A stretch of 64,000 nt of DNA from Diaporthe sp. PMI_573 (GCA_021399435.1 JAJTUP010000035.1:715685-779684); one strand, 5' to 3'; shown: positions 53,165-63,962, counted from the stretch's first letter. A program made the numbers and translations. Notes: a model not told the origin generated them from the sequence alone.

Positions 53165-53957
53165 ATGTCAGCCAGCCAGCCAGGCCAACCAGGCCAGCAG
53201 CAGCAGCTTGAAGACTGTCTTTTTCGCCATTTCAGAGGCTGGAATTGGTCAGAACGCGCCTGTATGTCACTGGGCAAATAGTTGGTACGCTTAATCCTGC
53301 ACTCCTTACAACATCACCGCCCAACTACGATCAGATGCCTATTCCAGTCATTATTCCTCATATGTGGCATCACATTAGTAGGGATCAGCTGAACGGGCTT
53401 CCTCCACCACAGTCTACTTCAACAGGAAGTGCAGCAAGTGTGACAACTCCATCGTCCCGGCGCATTAAATCGAGACGTTTCGATACGCTGTCTTCATCCC
53501 AAACCGCAAACCAACCAGGTACGTTCACTGATCAGCCACTTTTAAGCTTCCCCTAGTATTGACTCTAAGCTAAACTTCCAAATAGTTTCACCTTCGCCAG
53601 CGGCGCTATCAACGCCGCAAACACAACGACAAGTAACAGCCGGCGCGACGGATAGTATTGGTAAACTACTAGTCTTACACTATGCTAATTTCTTTGAAAT
53701 TACTTACTAAGAAAGCTAACCTTAATCTGATCGCAGATATACCATCATCACCCACAAATCAACTTGTTGCCGAGTCTTCACAACTCGAGGAGCAACAGGA
53801 CGACATCTACAATGTATCAAATCCATCATCCACAACTGCCCGAGCTAGTACTGCAACTATTCAAACTGGAAGGCGATCAAGGAAGGGGAAGGAACGAGCT
53901 ACTGAGCCGAGTCCTGAACCGGAAAATTCAAAACGGAAGAGACGTTACAAAGAGTAG
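53165..53957 (+). pseudogene. Three-exon unknown gene with one frameshift
   Basis: ATG 53165 (MSASQPGQPGQQQQ) reads LEDCLFRHFRGWNWSER. A one-base shift near 53255 is then needed to reach VTGQIVGTLNPALLTTSPP, NYDQMPIPVIIPHMW and HHISRDQLNGLPP. Introns at 53519-53585 (GTACGT to AATAG) and 53661-53736 (GTAAAC to TCGCAG, with a gctaac branch site) are both phase 1 and link to SPSPAALSTPQTQRQ and DIPSSPTNQLVAESSQ. The C-terminus is basic (RRSRKGKERA, SKRKRRYKE), suggesting nuclear location. I do not recognise the family. Clean splice phases argue it was a real gene recently; the shift may be a sequencing error. Confidence 0.5.
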
Positions 53958-54012
53958 CTTATGATAACTTGTTTCAGTAATATAGAATAGACTTCGTGAG
54001 ACAAATACAATC

Positions 54013-54085
54013 GGGCTCATTGCTCAATCGGTAGAGCGTGAGACTGAGACTCTTAAGGTCGCGGGTTCGAACCCCGCTAAGTCCA
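54013..54085 (+). tRNA. tRNA-like gene, anticodon GAG by folding
   Basis: Exactly 73 bases fold as a tRNA: acceptor GGGCTCA with TAAGTCC (one C-A mismatch, one G-T), D stem GCTC/GAGC, anticodon stem TGAGA/TCTTA, seven-base loop CTGAGAC, five-base variable loop and T stem GCGGG/CCCGC around TTCGAAC. A T run follows at 54088, a Pol III terminator. The loop gives anticodon GAG (leucine), but leucine tRNAs have a long variable arm, absent here. The body resembles fungal lysine tRNA, with CTCTTAA displaced by a small duplication (GAGACT twice). It may be a tRNA pseudogene or an unusual decoder. Confidence 0.65.
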
Positions 54086-54087
54086 AC

Positions 54088-54094
54088 CTTTTTT
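54088..54094 (+). terminator. Pol III T-run terminator
   Basis: Seven T directly after the tRNA-like gene, the usual Pol III stop. Confidence 0.6.
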
Positions 54095-54226
54095 TGCCCA
54101 TTCTGCCAAATTCTTCAAGCCCATTTTTGAGCCACTTTAGTGGCGCTCGGGAATTCCGGTCTAGTTGAGGCATTCTCCACATTCGATTTAGCATCTCGAG
54201 TTCTAAACAGCGATGAAATTACGTTA

Positions 54227-54888
54227 GTCAGTGACCCTGTCTTTTGGCAGGGGACTTCCAAAAGTCCTCGACAAGGTCCCCGAGCCCCCACCACCGGTCG
54301 CCCGTCTGCTCCCGCGAGCGCTGCGTACCGCAGCGAACGACGCTGGTGAGTTTGTACACGTTCTCCTGTGCAAAAATCCGCCCGAGACGGGCAAGGGTCA
54401 GCAATGCTTACTTCGCAGGTTTGTTGGGGAAAATCTCGCTCACGTGATCCGGCAGCTTGGTCGATATATGGTAGCAGCGTTCCAGACGCGCGTTTTCGGC
54501 CGCGACGGAGCTCTGGGGGCCGACGACGGGCTGCCAGGCAGACCGGCAGCTGCTGGGCGCGCTCCACACGTTGAAGAAGGGCCTCTTCGCCGTGCTGGAC
54601 GGGCCGCTGCGGCCGGTGCACACCCACACGGCGCCAGCGTCGCCCACGCGCACATTGTCGAGCACCGTCTCGACCGCCTCCTCCTCCCCCCCCTCTTCTG
54701 CTGCTGCTGCCGCCGCGGGGGCGCGTCGTTCGTTGGCAAACGCAAAAGCCAGTCGGCGGCGCGTCTCGTCCTCGGCGCCGGTTACCGTCGGGACCCAGAC
54801 GCGGAACTCGAGGCCGGCGATGCGCACGCGCAGGCCGGCGGCGGTGACGGGCACGCCCTCGCCGGGGGCCACCTGCTCTCACGACTCG
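54227..54888 (-). pseudogene. GC-rich unknown gene fragment
   Basis: Leftward frame VAPGEGVPVTAAGLRVRI, AGLEFRVWVPTVTGAED, RRRLAFAFANERR, a poly-Ala/Glu stretch, then VETVLDNVRVGDAGAVWVC and CYHISTKLPDHVSEIF. A GTAAGC donor near 54415 and an ACCAG acceptor near 54345 suggest a second exon. The sequence is much richer in G and C than its surroundings and lacks an ATG: the N-terminus is cut where hAT sequence begins at about 54890. The family is not recognised. The long frames in the other phases here are shadows. Confidence 0.45.
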
Positions 54889-54889
54889 T

Positions 54890-55215
54890 CTCGAGAGACG
54901 TCTACGTCCGCTACGTCTTCTGGTGGTGAGGGCCCGAGAGAAGCGAATTAATAGGTCTTCACTAGTGGCTTCGGATGCGGCTTCAAGTGCGGCGATGAGG
55001 GCTTCATTCGATGACCCGAGAAGGAAGGCTTGAAGGGAGAGATTGATGATGTGGCCGATGCAGCGGATGCGGCGTTCTTTGGGGTCATAGTCGATCTACC
55101 GCTCATCATTAGATTAGTCAATCGAAAGCGGCCGCCAACTTACATTAAGATTCTCTTTCAATCGACGTGCTATTGACTCCAGAGATGCGTCGTTTGACGT
55201 AGCGTTATCTCCGGG
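54890..55215 (-). pseudogene. hAT transposase internal fragment (copy 5)
   Basis: Leftward: GDNATSNDASLESIARRL, KENLN, then an intron from GTAAGT (near 55145) to GGTAG (near 55098), then DYDPKERRIRCIGHIINL and LQAFLLGSSNEALIAALEA. GDNATSND and RCIGHIINL are central hAT blocks. Both ends are cut: the sequence before GDNATSND is not hAT, and after DLLIRF it fades into unrelated sequence. Confidence 0.7.
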
Positions 55216-55615
55216 CCGCCATGATCTGTGTTAGTGTGCAGGGCGGACATCAGGTACAAGTGCAAACAGTGTCGGAACGATCAGAACTGAGCCCCGGTGA
55301 TCTGAGGTTGATCTGGTCTGGGGCAAATCCAACCGTGAACAGTCAAGGCGTAAGTCTGGCTCGTCCAAGACCAAGTTATTCACGCTGGTCTGTCCTCTGC
55401 GGGGCCATACCTGACTCATATCACAGCAGCTTCTAAGTCCCCGTCTGTTGTCCGGTACTATGTTTCTGCAGTTAGCCAGAGCTTTTGCATGCTATGTTCT
55501 GCCAATGCCTTGATTACTGCTATGTCAATTTTGTGATTCAGATTTCCCAACACATTCACTTCCGCCAGACAATCTAAGTCCACCAGTTATTCTAAGCCAA
55601 TGTATGACGATCAGT
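55216..55615. other. No gene recognised
   Basis: Short random frames only, between the hAT fragment and the ankyrin ORF. Confidence 0.3.
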
Positions 55616-56014
55616 TTATGCCGTTGGCACAGCGTCTGTCTCATTATGTCGTCCATTCAACATCTCGATAATCCTCTCATGTCCCGGTTTGCTTGCCATC
55701 GTAATTGCTGTATTCCCATTGCAGTCCATGATGGTCGGATCTGCACCAGCATCCATCAGAGCAGCCACAATGGGCTCATGTTCTTCGTGATTTTCTTCCC
55801 TTCGGGTTGCCCAAGCTATTATCTGTGGATCGGCTGTGCCACTGTTCAGCTTTGGTGCCATTTTTGCCTGTAGTTTTCTCTTGCTTTTGAATGAAACACT
55901 TCCTTCGCCTATGTTGGAGGATCCAAGCTGAACTTTCGACAGGTTCGGCTTTGGACGAGGATTGTTGGTGGCAGACACATCATAAGCACCTCTAGGCATC
56001 TTGGAGGATTTCAA
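55616..56014 (-). CDS. Ankyrin C-terminal ORF
   Basis: ATG 56014 opens 132 codons. The first 65 residues are basic and low-complexity; the end carries one and a half ankyrin repeats (HEPIVAALMDAGADP, TIMDCNGNTAITMASKPGHERIIEML). It could be the last exon of an ankyrin protein whose main part is missing, or a short stand-alone product. No stops interrupt it. Confidence 0.45.
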   Translation of the reverse strand: MKSSKMPRGAYDVSATNNPRPKPNLSKVQLGSSNIGEGSVSFKSKRKLQAKMAPKLNSGTADPQIIAWATRREENHEEHEPIVAALMDAGADPTIMDCNGNTAITMASKPGHERIIEMLNGRHNETDAVPTA

Positions 56015-56789
56015 ATGAAGGGTCCGGTAATGTCGGGATGTGAACTACGTCAAAGTGGTCGAGGGATTGCTTTGGAAGAAAAAGGTAAGAAGGCCCCCCT
56101 GGGTAGTTATAATTCTATAACAGGTTAACCCTGGCCGCCCCAACAGGAATCTAGCAAGGGCCATTCACCAAATCGAAAAGGCCACTCTCTTTTTGAACAG
56201 GTCTACGGACACAGTCGGGTCACGTCTAAGTCCACGTCTGAACTATCTCTAGTATGGCTCCGTTGCGTGACTTTTGTTTTTGGGTTGCTATGCGTTCAAT
56301 CTTGCTATCCCCGTCCTGAGCTGGGCGAGTACACTAGCTTCTTTCCAGGAAAGGCTGTCGTACAGACGTCGCGTGTGTTTGCCTGGTAACGCTGTATCGA
56401 TTCTCTTGGAATGCTTTCCAACCTTTTCTGGCAGACTTCTGGTCGTGCCTCGTTCAGAGCGTTTCTCAGCACCCTATGATTGCCGTTTTCCTCTTCCCAA
56501 TCCATATCGTCTTCCTGTCGCATCAGACGTATACACTTGGGCAGCAATAGTGTCAACGGGAGATCACGTGGTCCCGCCACGATATCGCCACAAAGCTCGC
56601 TACGCAGGCATCAGACGTACGCAACGTACGCATGCGCTCATTACCATAAGATGACACTCTTCTCACCCTATTCTAGATAGATAGAAAAATCAGAGCTCTT
56701 TTGGACCCCAACGTCCCCGGATACGCCTGCCGGAAGTTGACAAATAGGCGAGTGTAGACACGCCGGCACTACATGTTGGGGTGCACAGG
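56015..56789. other. No gene recognised
   Basis: No supported frame; ends at the left inverted repeat of the next hAT element. Confidence 0.35.
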
Positions 56790-59774
56790 CAAGGCTCCGA
56801 TCAACTTCACATTTTCCACATGTGTATTACACATGTTGATCAACATCTTGTCAACATACACATCACATCGAAAATAGGAATGTTGATACACATCAACATC
56901 ACTTCACACCCCTTTATCTCCGTGTACACGATGTTGATCATGTTGATATGGCCCGTGCTAGTACTAGGTGGGGCATTACCCAGGGGCGGCAGAACCCCTC
57001 CCTCCCGGAAAACCCCTGTCCAGTACCTAATTTGGGGTGTTTACCTACCGAAATTCTCCACCCAACCGCGTTTTTGGAAGGACAAACGCGTCCAACATGT
57101 CCGGAGCAGACCCCCTACCCTTGGTGGAGTCGACACCTGAGACTGCATATGAAAACCGACTCTTTACCCATTTTAAAGGCTATACCTTGTCTGAGCGCAC
57201 CAAAGAAACACGATCATGGATTTGGCGCTTTGGTTACGATATCCAGAACGTGACCGAACGTCGATGGGTGTGCCGACCTTGTATCAAGCAGAATCGCCCC
57301 AAGCCGACTTCCATCACGTCCGTCGGTATTCAAAATGCCATGGAACACGTTTATCTGATTCACCACATCTGCGCGCCAGTGGGAGAGAAGACCAGGTCGG
57401 CGGCAGAGCGGAAGGCAGAGTTGATGGCAGAGAGGGATGGGCGCGGTGGGAGACACAAGTCGATTAGCCAACACTTCGGCCTGGACGCAGCCAAACCCCG
57501 TGAGCAAGCTATTGCCAATTCCTTCATCAAAGGATTTGACCGAGTCCACTTCCAGCAGCTGGTTGTTCAGTGGGTTGTCAATACTAATAGGCCCTTCACT
57601 GATGCCGAGGACCCGGAGTTACGCGCCGTCTTCGAATACTTGAATCCATCCGTTGCGTTACGCAAGGCCCATGTAACTGGAGATTCCATTCGAAATAAGA
57701 TCATTGCCGAGTACTACAAACACCGAGATACCATTATTGGAGTTCTGCGTCATTGCCCTGGCCTGGTGCATCTCTCTTTTGATGGCTGGACGGCTCGAAG
57801 TCGACAGAGCCTATGTGGCATTGCGTGTTTCTTCAGAGACGAGCAGAATCGACCCATGAAAATTGTGCTTGGCCTACCCGAGATCTCGAAACGGCATACC
57901 GGCGAGAACATTGCGGCAGAGGTATTCACGGTCATCGATCTCTTCGGCATTCGAGACAGAGTAGGGTTCACCACCCTCGACAACGCTCCCAACAACGATA
58001 CGGCAATGGACACGCTTGGTGGACTCCTCGGATTTGATGGTAAGGGCCGACGGGTGCGCTGCTTTGGTCATACCCTCAATCTTGCTGCGAAAGCTCTTCT
58101 TTTCGGCAAGTCTGCGGATGCTCTCGAGCTGGATGACCCATTGAGTGGTGCCGGTGTCGTATCTGATGCGGAATGGGCGACATGGCTGAAGAAAGGACCA
58201 GTAGGTGCGTTAGTTGCCCGAATTTCGGGTTCCTTTGCTAAGATGTTCAGGCAAGCTGCATAATATTGTGCATGATGTTTATCGTGCGCAGCGCTTATCC
58301 TATCTGCTTCGAGATATCCAAGCCGATGATATTAAAAAGGCATCAAGTGCCAAGTTACGAGCTAGAAAACCACTCCAAGTGATTCGAGACAACGACACGC
58401 GCTGGCTCTCGCAGCTCTATATGATCCGTCGAGCGCTCAAACTTCGAAGACACCTCGAGCTCACTATCCTTAAATTCAAGCAAGAGTGGGAGGATGAAAA
58501 CAGAGGCAATCACACTAAGCAAGTCAGGAAGGGCGTTAAGATACCTCACATCATCAGAGATGAATCACAGCTGTCTCAAAACGACTGGGATGTGCTCCAG
58601 CGGCTTGAGGAGATCTTAACAGAGTTTGAAACGGTGGTGAAAACTCTGGAGGGTGATGGCCAAGTCCGAAAGCGCAGGGATGGGTTTGTTGGCTCGTATG
58701 GCAACATATGGGATGTCACCTTAGGGTTTGAGAGGCTAATGGCCAAGCTCGAGAAGTTCAAGGCGGAGGCAGAGGGATTTCCTGACCCAGAGCAATTCAG
58801 GATTGGTATCAACTTGGCGTGGCAGAAGATGGACGAGTACTACCATAGTAAGCTTATCTTTCTTTCTGGACATGTGGCCGGAGCTGACTGCCTAAGAACT
58901 CGATGAAACGCCTGTCTACTACACGGCCATGGCGCTGCATCCTTCATATGGATGGGCATGGTTTGAGCAGCAATGGGAGCAGACCCCAGCCTGGATTTCA
59001 ACCGCGAAGAGCATGGTGAAGACAGTTTGGTTGCGGGACTATTCACAAATTGCAGTGCCTGATGAACGTGATGGCGAGGAAGGGCCTACTCCGAAAAGGC
59101 GCAAGTTTTTCGACCCGTTCGACAATAACGACCGTCGAAAGCAGCCGCAACAGCAGACTCGGCGTGTGTCCGGCGATGAATATGAGTCTTGGTGTGCTAA
59201 TGACAGTGACCATATCGAGACCCGAGATCCTGTTGAATATTGGCATGAGAGGCGGCACAAATATCCTCGTTTGTCTCGGATGGCGCTTGATTTTCTCACC
59301 GTTCAAGCCATGTCTGCAGAGTGTGAGAGGCTTTTCTCCGCCTCTGGCAGAATGGTATCGCCACATAGGGCATCTCTCGATGCCCAAATCGTTGGGATGT
59401 GTCAAGTGCTTCGATCGTGGTATCGTGCCGGCCTAGTCCCACACATTGAACCTTTGCTGTTGTCAATTCACGAGGAGGAAGAGCTGGCCACAGCATGGTT
59501 AAACGGCCCCACGACGATGGAGAGTGATGAGGAGGCCGAGGAGTTCACTACAGGGGGGTTCGGGGATGTCGCTATGGGGTTTACAGTGGATGAAGCCGAA
59601 CTGGAAGATAGGGGGTAAGCGACGACAGGGGTGATTTCAACGAAGTCAACATGATACACATACACATCACAACACGGGCATGTTGATCAACATCACCTGA
59701 GATTTTGGACGGCATGTCAACATCAACTCAACGCAGATGCTATGTGATGTTGTGTGGTATTGATCGGAGCCTTG
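56790..59774 (+). mobile_element. hAT element with intact transposase (copy 6)
   Basis: A 2985-bp unit bounded by perfect 15-bp inverted repeats CAAGGCTCCGATCAA (56790-56804) and its complement (59760-59774). Both ends carry many copies of tgttgat in both orientations (56805-56950 and 59650-59760), the usual subterminal binding sites of hAT transposases. The coding region fills the middle. The expected 8-bp target duplication is not visible (tgcacagg left, gggggaac right), so one flank has been rearranged. Confidence 0.85.
57097..59618 (+). CDS. hAT transposase, complete, three exons
   Basis: ATG 57097 (MSGADPLPLVES). Exons 57097-58204, 58251-58847 and 58897-59618 join through introns of 46 and 49 nt (GTGCGT to TTCAG with a gctaag branch; GTAAGC to CTAAG), giving 808 residues without a stop. 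Domains in order: BED-type zinc finger (RRWVCRPCIKQN with HVYLIHH), RNase H-fold core (HLSFDGWTARSRQSLCG, FTTLDNAPNNDTAMD, RCFGHTLNLAAKALLFG), DNDTRWLSQLYMIRR, HKLDETPVYYTAMALHP across the second intron, and the dimerisation domain (YWHERRHKYPRLSRMALD, AECERLFSASGRMVS). This is the only complete transposase in the window and could mobilise itself and the dead relatives if they share ends. Confidence 0.9.
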
Positions 59775-59778
59775 GGGG

Positions 59779-60318
59779 GAACTATTACTTGTCATGGATG
59801 TCGCCTCCTTTCATGTTACCGACAGCATTAAGAAAAAGCTAAAGGAACTGGGCATTTTGACTGCTTTAATTCCATCCGGCTGTACAAGTCTTCTTCAGCC
59901 ATGCGATACTGCTGTGAATGGGCCACTTAAGCTATGGCTTCAGGAGATCACCGATGAGTATATCGCCCAGAAGGAGGCTGAGCATCCGAACTTTGCTTGG
60001 ACAACCTCAGAGCGGAGGATAATGACGACCTGGGTGGTAGATAAGGCTATGGTACGGCTGAAGGAGAAGGCTGATCTTGTTCGTGATGCCTTCATCCACA
60101 CCGGAATTGCTATACGGCCTGATATCGATGAATCGCACCGCTTACGAATCAAGGGCTTTGATCTCATGCAATACGACTATGCAGGCTGGGAGACAGCTAA
60201 TGCTGTAGTCAACGAAGTCAAGCTCTTTGAGGAGGTGTCCATCACCAGTTTAGACGATCAGGAGGAGTATATTGATGAAGACGAGGTGATCCAGGATTGT
60301 ATAGAAGTTGCTCTATGA
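59779..60318 (+). pseudogene. Pogo/Jerky-type DDE transposase C-terminal part
   Basis: Frame RLLVMDVASFHVTDSIKKK, LTALIPSGCTSLLQPCDTA, VNGPLKLWLQEITDEYIA, WVVDKAMVRLKEKADLV and FIHTGIAIRPDIDESHRL, to a stop. The D of VMDVASFH and the QPCD block are the second half of a DDE_1 catalytic domain; the first half is missing. The break coincides with the right end of the hAT element, so that element, or a linked deletion, removed the 5' part. No stop interrupts the remaining 180 codons. The possible 3' terminus includes gatggtgaccctggtcagtgg near 60454. Confidence 0.75.
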
Positions 60319-60744
60319 GGAATTAGAGTTAGAAGCCTGAAAACAACGATTTATGCGTTTTCTACTCACAGACGAGGGTAACGTTGCCCAGAACGCTGTT
60401 GCTTTGGAGCACAGCAAATTTTGGTGGGGTGAAAATCGGGGGGAATTACCCCTGATGGTGACCCTGGTCAGTGGCTGGCCGCCCTGCCACTACTAGCCTA
60501 GCGCAATTCTCAATTTTCCAAGTTAATACGGTATGACTAACTTGACGCACTGACTAACGCTGAACTCTCCGCGATTGAAAGAGACCATAAATAACAATCC
60601 CATGTTTAATAGTCCCTACTTCACTTGATCAAGGAGCCCTGAGAGGTGCTTAGCCATCGCTTCCTTGTCACCCTGCTGCGCGGCTGAAGCCCCCCAAGAG
60701 ATCGCAACGCCATCCCCGAATACGGAGCATATCCAATACAGAAG
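60319..60744. other. Spacer between pogo relic and hydrolase gene
   Basis: 3' flank of both genes; no coding frame. A leftward frame at 60621-60908 is an out-of-phase shadow. Confidence 0.35.
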
Positions 60745-62405
60745 CTACCCATCAATACAGAACCTTCTAACAATATCCACCAAACGCGCTCTTGTGCTCT
60801 TCTTATCAAATACCTGTCCGTGATGAAACTCTGGAAACCACAACACATCCAAGTCATCGCCCGTCCATTGTCCATTCTCCCAATTTTCAATCGCCAAAGA
60901 CCAGTCATCTCCGCCTGTCAGATACGCCCTGATTACTTTTGTATCAACGATCAGGTCGCTGCCGGCCAGGGACACGGCCACGCGACGGTTCTGGATATCT
61001 TCCTTCCATAAGATATTGTCAGCCCAGAAAAAGCGCCGAAATAGGGTATGCGCGACGCCTATATCCTTGGAGCCAAAGTAGGAGAGCAGGTATTCATTGG
61101 CTGTGGTCGGCTTTCGGCAGATCTACCAGACGAAGTTAGCTGAGATTAAAACAGGGAAAAGAGAAGACATTACAAAATTATACGCCACGTCAGGATGATG
61201 TAGAAGAAAGGCTACCGGGTCAATAAACAACATCGGTCCGATCTTCGGAGCGATCTCCGGTGTATTAAGGAGGTGCGCAGCCACTACGCTTCCGTAGCTT
61301 CACAGTTGCTGTTATCATTTTTGCCACGCAGCAAGGGGAAGGAATACCCACGAATGCGATACAAGCACAAACTTCTCCCATTCATGTGCCTTCACGATAC
61401 AACAGATTTCCTCGCCTATCATCTCTTTCGACATCGCCTGACCTGTTATCCTAGAGCTCACAGACATAATCTCTACAGCGATGATGCCTAGTTGTTCATC
61501 CGACGGATCCTCCCAGCCTCCGGTGTTTAGCTCATATAGGAAATCTATGTAAGGGTAGAGCCCAACACCGATACCGTGGATGAACAAAATGGGGAGCCTT
61601 GTATCAGAGGCGTGTGGCCGGTGCCAGTAGGTGAGCCGTTTTGCAGGGGAGTAATGAGCACCGAAGCAACCGAGGGGGCGTAGGGGGAAGACATCGAAGC
61701 GGGAAGTGCGGTAGAAGTTGAAGGAGTGGTAGCTCAAATAGCCGGACGTCACCACGTCGACAATGAAAACACACTATAAGATATGTGAGTAAACGACCAG
61801 CCCCGGCTTGTAGTACGACGGGACGAGATTGAAGGTGTCTTCTCGTGGGCACTCACCATATACCATGTCAAACTGCGATGCAACATTTCGACCTTGTCGA
61901 GGGTCAGTCTCAGACACTTTGCGTTGCCACGGCCGGGCTCCAACTTCTTCCCCAGCATCGTCTCCATGTCGCTGACATACTCTTCCAGCTCCGCATCGTA
62001 TGCGGGATCGGCCTCTGCTGTATTCAAGAACGCCCACCGAAAGAAATCCTTTACATTCTCACGCTTGATTTCGGCCGCCGGCGCATTTCGGAACCATTTC
62101 CTCAAATACCGCTCCGGGTCTGGGACGTTCTCATGGCAGCGCCGAAACAGAATCCGGCGATCGTTGCGGGAGAGAGTCGTGGGATGAGTCGCAGCTCGTT
62201 GCAGGTAGAGATTGAGAGGGATGTAGACGACGAGGAAGAACGCCGCTTCAAGAGTGAGCCATATCTCTAGTATTCGGGGGATGAAACCCGGAAAACGGAT
62301 GAGCGCTGTAGCCAGCGAATACAGAGTGCTCAGGGGCGCGATCAGATGCAAGAGGAAGATGCTTGTCCTGATGAAAATGTAGTCCCAGAGGGATGTTGAT
62401 GCCAT
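60745..62405 (-). CDS. Membrane-anchored alpha/beta-hydrolase, four exons
   Basis: Exons 62405-61857, 61773-61352, 61297-61174 and 61122-60745; introns of 83, 54 and 51 nt with GTGAGT, GTGGGT and GTAATG donors. They join WYM to CVFIVDVV, VSHS to YGSVVAAHLL and VAYNF to ICRKPTTANEY; total 490 residues. The N-terminus has two to three membrane segments (FIRTSIFLLHLIAPLSTLY, LEIWLTLEAAFFLVVYIP). The hydrolase fold follows: LPILFIHGIGVGLYPY (oxyanion region), nucleophile elbow SHSYGS, IDPVAFLLHHPDV, AVSLAGSDLIVDTKVI (acid) and EFHHGQVF (histidine). The whole triad is present, so it is probably active; the substrate is unknown. It is similar to fungal proteins annotated only as alpha/beta-hydrolases. 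Confidence 0.85.
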
Positions 62406-63021
62406 GCCGCGTGGTGGACAATACCGCGCCGGGTAGCTGGAGACGGTGTGGGTTTCTTGAGGGGTCTGGAGGAGAAATCTCGAAGAGTTGCCCCGTCGGC
62501 GAAGCAAAGTCAATGAGCTTTAGGCATGTGCTTTCCACTGAATGACTTGGGGGACTATCATAGACTGATATAACCCCGCCTTCTGATGCAAGGATGCGTG
62601 TAAATTCCAACGGAGACGAAAAAGCGAACGTAACCACTACTATAGTAGATGTGATAGTAAATTGTAACGATGGATTGACATGTGACAATGGCAAAATAGG
62701 AGATTCCCGATCGACGAATTTGTTGAGAGCTTTTGTTGAGGTGTCACTCAATGAGATCGGTGGGGCCGACTCTTGCCAATCTGGATGTCATACTTTATCG
62801 TCATGAGCCGATCTGTCCCAGGAACGACTGATGACCTTTCCCGTTGTGGGAGACCATCGGTTTGTTCCTGGAAAACTCAGCCTGCTCGTCCTTCAGCCGG
62901 ACAGCGTACGAGAACAACCCGGTTGCCGTGGGGGTCCTTCCGTTCGGTGGAGAGTAATGCCGGATGCGGCAAGGACTTGGGCAAGCCATGGACCGACAGC
63001 CAAGACGATCGATCTGTGCGG
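62406..63021. other. Upstream of the hydrolase gene, no other gene
   Basis: Frames on both strands lack motifs. The first 100 bases presumably contain the hydrolase promoter. Confidence 0.35.
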
Positions 63022-63212
63022 TTACTGCTTCGATCCTCTCCCCGTTCTCGGGTATGAGCGCCGTGATACGGGCTCCGTCTTGACGATGGTCGCAACTCCA
63101 CTTTCATAGAAGGTCCCGCCGCTGTTCGTGCAGGCTTTCTTGGCACGCTCCCTTGCATCGGATATGCATGTTTCCCAATCAACGATGCTATCGTCCGAAG
63201 CCAAAACGTACT
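63022..63212 (-). CDS. Terminal exon of an unknown small protein
   Basis: An actaac branch-like motif and a ctacag acceptor (near 63213) precede a leftward frame YVLASDDSIVDWETCIS, ARERAKKACTNSGGTFYES and GVATIVKTEPVSRRSY to a stop. Two cysteines and the absence of membrane segments would suit a small secreted protein, but the first exon is not identified. Confidence 0.4.
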
Positions 63213-63737
63213 GTAGCAGTAAGTTAGTGATTCTGGGGCCGTCGTCGATCCGAAAGCATCCCGCATCAGCGTGCTATCGCCTGGTTGTCGCCTCTGCAGA
63301 CCAAGCTCCTCACGAGCCTTTAAAGCTCAGTGCTCGACACCCACAACCTGCGCTTTCTTCTTTCCTCCTTTCCCCCTCAGACAGACTCCATGACAATACG
63401 ATGCCTACAACGAGACAAGTGCTTGTGTTGGGCACATTTCCTTCACAAGGTAAGCGCCTTGCTTCTCAAGTCTCAATTGCGCACAAGGCAAGTGCCTTGC
63501 TCTCAATCGCGTTCCTCAAGGCATTGGCGGACCCCGTAGGGGACCGGTCTCCTGTTTTCGTAAACTCAGGCCACTAAACGATCCGTGCGAGACGCCTGCT
63601 CCACAACCCGCGCCTTAAACTTCTGCGCCACTTCAAGCCAGAACTGAAAGCCACCCTTCTACCTTTTCGATTTCGGTTGATTCGCGCCGCCTAAAAATCC
63701 CTGCAGGCACCTCCAGACCAGCCTTCCCTTAGCGCAG
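63213..63737. other. No gene recognised
   Basis: A rightward ATG at 63401 (MPTTRQVLVLGTFPSQ) is followed by a GTAAGC donor-like site, but it does not join in phase to the next exon. Confidence 0.3.
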
Positions 63738-63962
63738 TCTCTGATTCAAGATCACAAGGACAGCTGTGAGGGCGGCTGCTGCGACAGCAAGCCGGAGATG
63801 GAAGACAACTACTGCAAGCCACCGACGGTTGTCTCGACTGGCTGCCAAGATGGTTGCTGCAGTGAACCAACCAAGGAGATGCAGGTCAGCATCGGCTGCA
63901 GAACGAAGAACATCGAGGTCCACGATGACTGCTGCGCTCCCAAATCCACCGACCATGATTGA
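63738..63962 (+). CDS. Cysteine-pair-rich exon, metal-binding-like
   Basis: After an agcgcag acceptor the frame reads SLIQDHKDSCEGGCCDSK, YCKPPTVVSTGCQDGCC, SEPTKEMQVSIGCRTKN and VHDDCCAPKSTDHD to TGA. The repeated C..GCC / DDCC pattern resembles the cysteine-rich N-terminal stretches of fungal heavy-metal P1B-type ATPases (Pca1-like) and other metal-binding proteins. No metal-transport domain is present; the stop at 63960 may be genuine or a mutated codon, and the window ends 40 bases on. Confidence 0.45.
   Translation, partial: SLIQDHKDSCEGGCCDSKPEMEDNYCKPPTVVSTGCQDGCCSEPTKEMQVSIGCRTKNIEVHDDCCAPKSTDHD

Noticed and set aside
54115..54882. A 255-codon leftward frame rich in Arg, Pro and Gly
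   Set aside because: It is the out-of-phase shadow of a GC-rich coding stretch; the other leftward phase has normal protein composition.
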